64,000 bases of DNA, from the NCBI GenBank assembly GCA_008973525.1, contig WACJ01000045.1:62001-126000 (forward strand), read 5' to 3'. Below are positions 56,059 through 64,000 of this stretch, piece after piece (position 1 is the first letter of the stretch; each line of letters opens with the position of its first letter). Under the pieces are notes generated by a model. That model was given only the letters and a program-made list of their open reading frames with translations, searched no databases and was not told where the DNA came from. A program made the position numbers and the translations under genes. The stretch is from Stenopsyche tienmushanensis (lineage: Eukaryota > Arthropoda > Insecta > Trichoptera > Stenopsychidae).

Positions 56059-57374
56059 ATTGCAATGGATGCCGGGTATTCGCTATTACTTGATAAATTA
56101 GTCAATTTTGAATATATTCTGATCCGATAAGACGATATGCATGCAAATATAACAGCGCATTTAGGACGCAATTTCCCGTCCATTGAAATAATGGTACGGT
56201 AAACAGCAAATGGACGAAAACCGGGGGAGTACCGAGTGTGCGATCCCTGTTCACGATTTCCCTACGAGGAGGAGGTAACTTTGCGGGGGCGTCAAAAATG
56301 ACATCAACCCCAGAAAATTCCAGAAACCCAAGAAGATTGCATCTATTCCACGACACGTACGAATTTCGAGGCTTCAAAAATGACATTGATGGTGTTCTAA
56401 ATGAGAGACAATGAGTACATTCGATTTATATTCCAGTGACGATGCGATGAGTCAAGGATTCGACATTGAGTGCATGTGTGACGTGTACATGCGAGTGGGT
56501 TAATCCTCCAATTTGTTTCAATATCAAACGCTGCATACATCATTCCCGACTCAATTTACATTGTGCTCGAATTGTTCAAGACGGTGCTGCTTCTGGCCGT
56601 GAAATATGAATGCCAGGCTTTCATATTTAACGATCGAGCCCGCGACGCAATCAAATTCAGATTTTTTTTAAAAAAAAAGGGATGTTTTGCTCACGAGACT
56701 TGGCAGCAATGCGCAAAACTTGTGTACTTTGTATTCATTTGCGGTACAAGCGCAGTACTGCACAATTATGATACACTTTCTAAGCAAATTCCGATAAGGA
56801 ATATCCAACACTTCTCAAAGTTGGCACGAGTGCCGCATTTATGAACATTGACAGCTGTCATCGTTCATTTTCAATAGCAACATTGTGATATGAAATAGAT
56901 TTGTTGTAGATTTGCGCAATCTAAAATCTGGATAGCATTTGAAGTCCCGAGGCACTGAGATTGAAATGGAACAAACAGGACATTGTGGTTACTCTTTGTT
57001 TGATAACATTGTGCAAGCCCAATTGCAATTTCTTTATTCAAAGTGTTTTATAAAAACAAGAATTTATGCTCTTGTCTACATCTTTTTCATTTTAATTGAC
57101 CCATTGATGAGTGTGCACCCACATGTTGAGTACGTACTCGAACGATCCGGAGAGAGTATGCACGCGTATGTAGTGTGTAGCGCTCCACAGTGCTCCAGTA
57201 TTGCCATCTAAACGTGTAAAATTTCAGCAGAAAATTATTTACTAGATTTCGATCAGGCAATTTTTCGTTGTTGAATGAATCAGGTCACAGTAGACCTAAC
57301 ATATTGGATAACGACGTCCTATGAGATTTGCTGAAGACAAATCCAAGTCTTTCAAGCAATAAACGCAAAAGGCA
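56059..57374. other. Intergenic, nothing recognised
   Basis: Several open frames up to 94 codons without recognisable motifs. No shared repeat. Confidence 0.4.
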
Positions 57375-57620
57375 ATAGGCGAACAAAGGACAACGAGCAC
57401 AAAGTGGGTCGCATCGTTGTTAGATTTTTGGATTTTAAAAGGATCGTTAATTTTGAATTGCTGCCAAATGATGAATGACAACAATTAGAGAGATTGAAGA
57501 GGAAACTCAATGTTCCAGAACTCATCAATAGACACAACGTCATCTTGTAGCACAATGCTAATAAAACAAACAAAAAATGCTTTTCTAGTGACGCATCAGG
57601 GAGAAGACGCCTCCACGCCT
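57375..57620 (+). pseudogene. Mariner transposase remnant around the second Asp
   Basis: WDFKGIVNFELLPNDE, QQLERLKRKLNVPEL and NRHNVILLHNANKT match the FELLPxxxTVNxxxYxxQLxxL...R..VILQHDNARPH region of mariner transposases. The DN of the second catalytic motif is damaged (HNA). Confidence 0.7.
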
Positions 57621-57867
57621 ATTGTGTTGAGATGTTCAATTTAACACAAGCTGCTTATAAAAAGGCATTTCTATAAATATCATGTAAAGACTCAATCTAA
57701 TAACAATGTAGCAAAAAATGATTTAGAAGTTGAACTTCGATCAATCGACGACAAAAACTACAATAGACAATAACGACAAAGGTTTTTTTTTACAATATAA
57801 TTGATAGATTAGCGACATTATAAGACTTGTGCACACGATGCTAACTATCAAGGAAAGAAACTAGTAA

Positions 57868-57905
57868 CTCTAGCTTAGTGTAAACAGAACTTGCTTTTTT
57901 TAAAG
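57868..57905 (+). repeat. Left partner of a 2.4-kb-spaced inverted repeat
   Basis: ACTCTAGCTTAGTGTAAACA then GAACTTGC is the inverted match of AAGCTAGTTCTGTTTACACA then AAGCTAGAGT at about 60,283-60,312, about 26 bp with few mismatches. They may be ends of one element or two copies of a short repeat. Confidence 0.5.
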
Positions 57906-57978
57906 CTAGAGAAACAAAAGTAGAACTACTAGCTGGCTGTCTTACTAGCATTTTTTTGCCATCCTAGCTTGAAAACTA

Positions 57979-57996
57979 GCCTGGTGTACACCAGGC
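57979..57996. repeat. Perfect 18-bp palindrome
   Basis: GCCTGGTGTACACCAGGC is identical to its reverse complement. It lies in CTAG-rich sequence between the inverted partners at 57.87 and 60.3 kb. Confidence 0.9.
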
Positions 57997-58924
57997 AATC
58001 ATAGCAACTGTTGCTAAAAATAGATAGGAGCATGCATTGTCAATAAATCATTTGACACTTAATAGGTGTGTTTACTGGCATTGATGCTGTTCAATGCTTA
58101 GAACGCCTCTCATGTTCGATGTGGAACTCGCAAACCGATGAAAATACTAAAACAACACGCATGCTGCAAAGGGTTAAATCGGGGTCGAAACAGGAACACA
58201 TGGTTAATTAGCTAAGAGGGTGACTCACGAAGCTCGACTATGGACTTGCTGAATTACACATAAACTGCAGAATGATCCAATTCATTCCCGTTTATTGTCC
58301 ATAGAATTTAATGGCTACGTTAATATAAAATGAGCATACGCCCTTGCTGTTGCTAGATCATGTCCTCTTTATAAATTACCGTTTGCACTTGGAATTAAAA
58401 TCCAATTTTGATAGGTGCAAACGGCATGATGAAGTGCGTAGGATTGAGAGCAAGGTGGCCACCATGTGACGCAGCGTGCGTTACGTCCATGAACATAAAG
58501 AATCCTTGGAAAATTGGCTCAGCAAATCGTCATCAGCAGATGCGAACAGTCCACCAGATCTCTTCGATCGATCAAATCCTAATTCGTAATTGTCATCTCG
58601 TAACCAGTTAAATCCAGCATCTAGGCTGAGCGACCCTGACTCCAAAGATCAGCCGGTCGGCCAAATTTAACCGAATTTTTAAGGGCCCGTCTAACTAAAA
58701 CCGGTTCGCTTGAGGCTCCGGACATTTGACAAGATAGCAGAATTACACGTGGAGGAATCTTTCGCCGATTCGAACGATTGTGTAATCGCTGAATAGATAC
58801 AAAATGGAAACGCGATATTGCGATTGATGCCGCGATATCGTCGTATAAACTAGCGACAATGTGCACTCAATATTCGTGTGCATTCTAATATCATTTAAAA
58901 GTAAAGTTTTTTCAAATATTGGCC
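57997..58924. other. Intergenic, nothing recognised
   Basis: No supported gene or repeat family. The 81-codon minus frame at 58,621-58,866 shows no domain I know. Confidence 0.4.
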
Positions 58925-59005
58925 GATTCTTTTAGTGGTCCGAAATTCGGACCGATTGGACATGGAAACCTTGCGGCTTCTCCTTTCAATTTTAGGACAT
59001 TTGGG
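58925..59005 (+). mobile_element. Family A hAT-like MITE, short relic
   Basis: Core GGTCCGAAATTCGGACC (58,937-58,953), a palindrome with 8-bp arms in this copy, followed by GATTGGACATGGAAACCTTG and TTTTAGGACATTTGG. Confidence 0.65.
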
Positions 59006-60277
59006 GTTTCTGTAAAAGCTTTGGGGGAAAATATATCCCCGGGGCGTAAAGTCTAACGTAGGAAAAAAACACCTAAAAAAAATTCACGAAGTACTAGACG
59101 TTTCCAAACTTGTCGACAGTGTATTTGAAACCGACCTACTGCCCAAATCGGCGAGATATTCTGGGATCTATTGAAATGATACTGGAACCTTCGAAAATAT
59201 CAAACAAAAAGCAGGGTCGTCAAACTACGGTTGGACAAAGAGGGCAGCTACACTGCCGCGCTTCGTCAGGCAAACAGCAAGGGCAAAAAACGCCACCTTT
59301 CAGCTCGTCGGCAACAAAAAATGCTGAATTCGGGAGTTCGTAAGCACCTCCATTAAGATTTGAATAACACGGTACGAATTTTCGAGATCGATAAAAGAGG
59401 AGGTCGAGAGGTCACGAAAGGTAACTACGGTAATTTCTCGCCACGTAATTTTACACAACGTTCTGCAGGATGATAAATGTCGTCGATCCAGTTTTCGGAC
59501 TTGGCCCAAAACTCGAATCCTGAGAATCGACAGCGAGCCAGCAAGAAAAGTGGCATTCGGCAGAGCGCATTCTTCGGCACTGGACGGACTTCACAGCGAG
59601 GCAGAACATCCTACAAGGGTCAAAACCATCGCGGATAACGCGCGTTCTAATTGCTCATGTCAACAATTTATCTTCGCGTCCATTACTTCATGTGTTTATA
59701 CTGTTACCTATATATGTATATTCAACATCCTGCTACAAGTTTTTGTACAAAGTTTGCAGGCTTTTGTAAATATATGTACACCGAAGGCCAAAAACGCATC
59801 CAAAATGTTGACTGCTCGCACCTCCCAGGTGAAGACTTGTTGAGATTTAGCGCCTTTTTATTCGTATCGGATTTGGATCGACCACTATGGTGAAAGTGTC
59901 GACAAGCCAATTTCGCAGCTTTCTCAAATAATAAAGAGCGTTCGGGTTTATTAAACCTATGCATATAAAGCAGAACATGCCTAATCAATAACAATGATCT
60001 TCCTGTTCTTCTTAGGGCGAGCGTCCGTTAGAATTGGAATTTGAAGCTAGTCTGACGGGTCGCACTTTTGTCGATTCGTCCGCCGCTGCGTCAATTTTTA
60101 GTCCACGAAACTGAACTCGGGCGCACCTCCTTCCGATATATCAATTGGGAAGATATTCTGCCAACCGATCGCATGATACTCGATTCGATGCTAGTTTTTA
60201 AGTTAATAGAGCAAGCAAGTGCTGGTAAACTGACAGACTGGTATATCTATTTCTGTTTTTGAGCTAAAAATAGTTCA
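59006..60277. other. Intergenic, nothing recognised
   Basis: Composition is less AT-rich than the surroundings, but neither strand has a recognisable protein. Confidence 0.4.
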
Positions 60278-60312
60278 AAAACGAAGCTAGTTCTGTTTAC
60301 ACAAAGCTAGAG
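60278..60312 (-). repeat. Right partner of the 2.4-kb-spaced inverted repeat
   Basis: GAAGCTAGTTCTGTTTACAC then AAAGCTAGAGT pairs with 57,868-57,905 in inverted orientation. Confidence 0.5.
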
Positions 60313-61229
60313 TGGTCCTTTGAATGCTCTAGGATTTCAACATAAAATTCTCCCGACTATATACACATCATATTGTAATTAATTTCTTAGCTGTTTTACA
60401 TACTGACTCGTCGTCGATTAGCGAGACATCGAATAACAGCTATCGTTTATGTTTGCATGACATGCAAGCACTCAAAAATATATCATCGTTATCGTTACGA
60501 CTAGCAATATTAGAAAAGAACTTTCCATTTTCTAGAAATTACCAATCTCGAACTAATGCTATACCATTGTTTCTTTGTTTTGGGCATTATATAACGCCTG
60601 AACGACGGAACGTTTTGTACGCTATGAAAGCCAGAAAAAATATTCAAATTAAATCATTACTCCGGTCATCGTTATGTTAGCTTTTTTGGGCGGTAAAATG
60701 TCGTCGACCTGACACCGACCCGGTCGAGGCTTCGACGTTGTCCAAAAAGAGGAATCGAAATTGGCGCAAATTGAGGGAAGACAAAAAATTGCACCCATTC
60801 TTGTGGACACTTTTAGAAGGCCTGTCGCGAGCCGAAGATCACATGCATCGACCGGTTGTCGAGATCGTATGACCATTGCGTAAACTTGACCGCTTCCAAT
60901 AACGTCGACCTTCGATAACCACTTTCTGCAATATTATGAATGAACATCTTTTTCGCAGCTCCTCGATGATTATTATATAATAAGAGACCTTCGTCTGCTG
61001 GATCGACGAACCCGGTGATGCAAGGAGCAGCGTCGATCCTGCATCATCGTTATACATTTTTTCATTGTTCTTCTAGCTGAAGGGTAGCTGCAACAGTCTT
61101 CTTGATAGATCAAAAGTCTCGATATTTTTCAACCTTGGTTTTTTTAATGAAGCATCTGAAACTTTGCGCTTAATCATTACGGCTTCAAGCATAATGACGG
61201 GCATTAAATGGTTCGATTCAAAACGTAAT
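60313..61229. other. Intergenic, nothing recognised
   Basis: No supported coding frame or repeat. Confidence 0.4.
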
Positions 61230-61690
61230 TAAGGCGTTCCACACGAACGTTCTGATTTCTTAGTGCCAACAAGAAACTAGATTACTTACTCCATTTTTAT
61301 AAGTCTTCCCAGAAGTGAAAACGCGGAAAAATATATATTTATTTCTTAACATGGTCTACTTTCAGCTCGATGCACTTTTCCCAGCGATACCCTGTTTATA
61401 ATGAGAATCGTCGAACTCTTCCAAGTTGCCATTAACCGCCGATTCCACCTCTTCATTTTTATCAAATCTTTTACCACAGAGCCTTTTTATGAAAGTTTGA
61501 GAAAGAAAATAGTCCGAGGGTGCATAAGAAAATAACTCAAACGTTGCAAAAAGTTCACATATTACTCGCTGTTGATAATGAAAATTATCCCATGCGCATC
61601 CCAAAAAATTGATACCATGATCTTGCCTGCAAATGGAACTGTCGCACTGGAGAGGATCTGCGACTGACCGCATGAACGGCTTCGAAGTCG
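61230..61690 (-). pseudogene. Mariner transposase, C-terminal third and 3' end
   Basis: The minus strand reads QDHGINFLGCAWDNFHYQQ (normally KVMASVFWDAHGIIFIDYL), APSDYFLSQTFIKRL, CGKRFDKNEEVESAVNGNLE then VDHVKK and TAA at 61,339-61,341. The third catalytic Asp motif (SPDLAPSDY) is partly deleted to SYAPSDY. The terminal word GGCGTTCCACACGAACGTTC at 61,232 recurs at about 2,515. Confidence 0.8.
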
Positions 61691-61769
61691 TAAAGTCTCA
61701 TCTTAAAGGGTGTTTTTGGGCAGTTCCTCCGGCTTCGCATAGATGGGAGTTTGGTACATAATTGGAGAT

Positions 61770-62110
61770 CGTGTTAGATGGTTCGTGAAGTTTCATGACA
61801 CATGCCAGCAGCGCGGTGAAGAAGGCGGCGGACACATTCAGTAAGATGTCGAGAATTGTGGCGAGTGATTAGGAAATCAGAGGACGCCCCCTTCTGACTA
61901 CTTACAAGGGTAGTTTTGTGACCATCTCAGCCTATGCAGCGGGCACATGGGCGTACAGAATCAGCATCCAACTGATCGGGAGAATCCTATTGTAGGGCCA
62001 GCGGATGCCTCTGGATCTGGAGATTCAATGTCGTGCAGCGAAGCTCCTGGTTGAAAACGTTTCTATTCCGGCAATCGGCGGCAAGAGCATTCCGCCCATG
62101 AACGCAGAAC
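61770..62110 (+). pseudogene. R1-like LINE fragment after the RT domain
   Basis: KKAADTFSKMSRIVASD, LLTTYKGSFVTISAYAAGTW, AYRISIQLIGRIL and MPLDLEIQCRAAKLL correspond to the region of R1-clade LINEs with an AAxxL..L (xxGGP) then 'VYAAGxWA' and 'GxxPLDLExxRRA'. It is frameshifted and cut off at about 62,110, where a family A copy begins. Confidence 0.65.
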
Positions 62111-62114
62111 ACGT

Positions 62115-62345
62115 TCTGTGGACATGTCTGGGCATGGCGTCCGATCGCGAGGTGCTAATTCGAAGTGTCAGCGGTCTGAAACGCGGACCGGTTGAACACA
62201 CAAACCTTGTGGCCACTCCCTCATCTTTTAGGACATCCCCGGGACTTTTTACGATCTCCATAATCACGGTAGCCCCCCTCCGAGGTTATTTTACATAGGT
62301 ATCTCGCGCCAAATGAAGTCGCGAGTGCGATTTTCCCTCACCCAT
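62115..62345 (+). mobile_element. Family A hAT-like MITE, fragment
   Basis: TCTGTGGACATGTCTGGGCA, TGGCGTCCGATCGCGAGG, core GGTCTGAAACGCGGACC (62,173-62,189), TTTTAGGACATCC and GCGCCAAATGAAGTCGCGAG are in family order. Head and tail are missing. Confidence 0.72.
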
Positions 62346-62429
62346 AACTTATATATTTTACCTAGATTTAAGTTATGAATCGACGCAAAAACTCGGTTTT
62401 ATTGCTGTGAAAATACTCGATTTATGACG

Positions 62430-62700
62430 CTATTTATTTTTCAGTATGAGCAAAAGCGGCACCCATCTTACGCACAGCTTTTTCATGTGCAAATTTTCAG
62501 TCAATATCGTATTAATAATCGACGGTTATCCGATCCGAGCATTTCGTGGATTTTCTTCACTATTTCTGGCGTGGTTATTTGGTCGACCACTGCGATGTTC
62601 ATCTTGGCAGTCTGCGATGACGTCAGGACGGGTACTTCTGGGTTTAATCTCGTAAATTACTTCTCCTAGTCTTACGGAGCAATAATATATTATGTCCTTA
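62430..62700 (-). pseudogene. Mariner transposase, N-terminal remnant
   Basis: The minus strand contains CQDEHRSGRP, TTPEIVKKIHEML, DNRRL, then ILTENLHMKKLCVRWVPLLL. This is the same irritans-type N-terminal/linker region as at 10.3 and 28.5 kb, with frameshifts and a small deletion before ILTEN. Confidence 0.78.
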
Positions 62701-63929
62701 TTTGTCCACTCTACAGTAACCATTAAATTCCGAATCTTCATGTGGTACTACGCAACATATGTAGCGTCACATCTGCCAGTTCGCCAGCGAATACCTCAAT
62801 AAATTCTAATACTATTTACAAACATCATGTTCGCGCTGAGCGAGATAACTTCGCCATCGAGATATTCCATGATTGGCATATTATGATAAAAATTGATGCC
62901 AAGTAATTTCGTTGGACAAAAACGAAAGCCGCGAGTGTCGACTCAATTTAGACAAAAAAAGAAATGTTGCAAACAGCAAATTCGACGTCTGTTCTACATT
63001 TCAAGGTGAAATGCTTGCGTTCGGACACTCGCAAAAAAATCAACAAACGTACCTAAAATTATCCATCGCTATTGCTATGGATATGCATAGTAGTTCCACC
63101 TAATTATTTCCGTGTTCTAAAAACCTTTGCGACGCAAAAAATTGACTGTCAATGTAGTTTAAAGCCGCGAGACAAAGGCAACCTATCATAGCGTTTACGA
63201 GGGAACGCTATCATTACACAATTACTTCATTCAAATGTTATTTTGACATGTCGAAGCTCATGCCACTTTGTTATTTAAATATGAACAAAAATAAAAGATA
63301 AAAATGTTTCATATTCTATAACAGAAAGTGATGCGTGCTATCATGTGACATAACGATGAAAGGCGAAAGAAAATCGACGTTAAATGATATTAGACCTAAT
63401 AATATAAATTCGATGCTTATCTTAGAAAAAACATAATCAGGAGGCCATGGACGTTTCACCATTGGATAGGACAGGTAGCATACAGAATCATCTTAGATTC
63501 GGGATTGAATGGCAACAGACCCATCGAAAGAGTTCATTTACGCTGAGGTAATTAAGTAGATCGGCGGAGCGGGGGTGCTGCTCCGTAAGCACCTCAGCTT
63601 CACTACGCTACATTGGTGTCAGAAGTGCATAGTGATGACAGTGGAATCGTCCTAAAACGAAGCCCTCAATAGTAGCAGACACGTTGAACGACCTCAAATA
63701 TGCAAATGATATTGTCGAGAACGCCAATCGTCTGAATCTAGCCAACTAAAGATAAAAGGTCTAGATAGACATAAAAACTCGCCGAAACAAGAGTTTGAAG
63801 CGCCCGTGGTAAAAGTACCCGACCTAACGTATAGATGACGGTTGCTATTTAAAAAAAAAGACTATGATAGAAAGTGTCTAGACGCTACAATGCTTGCGTG
63901 ATCGTACAGTTCATAGAAAATGCAGCAAA
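62701..63929. other. Intergenic; possible LTR primer-binding site at 63,614 and RT trace
   Basis: TACGCTACAT followed by TGGTGTCAGAAGTGC (63,614-63,628) resembles the LTR/primer-binding-site junction of some gypsy-type retrotransposons. At 63,690-63,735 LNDLKYANDIVENA could be a mutated YADD box. No continuous element is visible, so both are weak. Confidence 0.3.
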
Positions 63930-64000
63930 ACGCCATAATAAGGTTTGTATGTCCAATCGGTCCGCTTTTCGGACCGCTGATATGACGAATGAACGCACAT
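63930..64000 (-). mobile_element. Family A hAT-like MITE, cut by the window end
   Basis: AAGGTTTGTATGTCCAATCG, core GGTCCGCTTTTCGGACC (63,959-63,975) and CTGATATGACGAATG follow the family in inverted orientation. The rest lies beyond the window. Confidence 0.7.

Noticed and set aside
55083..58178. piggyBac-like ends at 55.08 and 58.17 kb as one 3.1-kb element
   Set aside because: The interior is made of unrelated hAT and mariner fragments and the two termini match only loosely.
58621..58866. 81-codon minus-strand frame
   Set aside because: No domain recognised. Sequence context is transposon debris.

Overview
This is a window of insect nuclear DNA. It is AT-rich, its genes are split by introns, and it is packed with decayed transposons. 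A moth or butterfly (Lepidoptera) is the best guess. That rests on the full-length acyl-CoA desaturase at 51.6-52.9 kb, whose N-terminus, membrane core and C-terminal tail read like the lepidopteran delta-9 group. This is recall of family features, not a search. I see no bacterial operons, CRISPR arrays, tRNA or rRNA genes.

Four genes can be rebuilt exon by exon with GT/AG sites and consistent phases. (1) 13,210-14,511 (+) is a three-exon J-domain co-chaperone of the DNAJC12/JDP type (169 aa). (2) 17,241-20,197 (-) is the alpha subunit of collagen prolyl 4-hydroxylase, with 11 coding exons (552 aa) and all catalytic residues. (3) 45,414-48,122 (+) is the ribosome-biogenesis WD40 protein DCAF13/Sof1, with five exons (445 aa). 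(4) 51,574-52,882 (-) is a membrane acyl-CoA desaturase, with four exons (355 aa). They are ordinary housekeeping or metabolic genes with no evident pathway in common.

The rest is a transposon graveyard. A hAT-type MITE, here called family A, occurs in 13 copies; one is full length (4,007-4,751) with an 8-bp target duplication. A separate hAT family has transposase remnants and CCCGGG-rich ends (25.9, 36.1-37.0, 39.0-39.5 and 55.3-56.1 kb). Mariner fragments of several subfamilies lie in both orientations (5.0, 10.4, 11.8, 23.9, 25.0, 25.7, 28.5, 28.8, 31, 32, 37, 43, 57.4, 61.3 and 62.5 kb). R1-like LINE pieces lie at 7.9-8.4, 46.2-47.1 (antisense in a DCAF13 intron) and 61.8-62.1 kb, and an RTE-like LINE piece at 48.6-49.1 kb. 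There are also piggyBac-like MITEs with TTAA ends (19.19 and 50.47-51.05 kb), a pogo/Tigger-like MITE (22.33 kb), and unassigned repeat families B (8.9, 16.1, 20.6 kb), C (1.8, 8.5, 20.8, 40.5 kb) and F (18.6, 41.0 kb).

I found no convincing new biological system. The points most worth a second look are the family A MITE with its inverted-repeat core, a Leu-to-Gln change in the first histidine box of the desaturase, a MITE that makes up about half of a P4HA intron, a 143-bp foldback element near 50 kb, and a set of mariner copies sharing an internal duplication.
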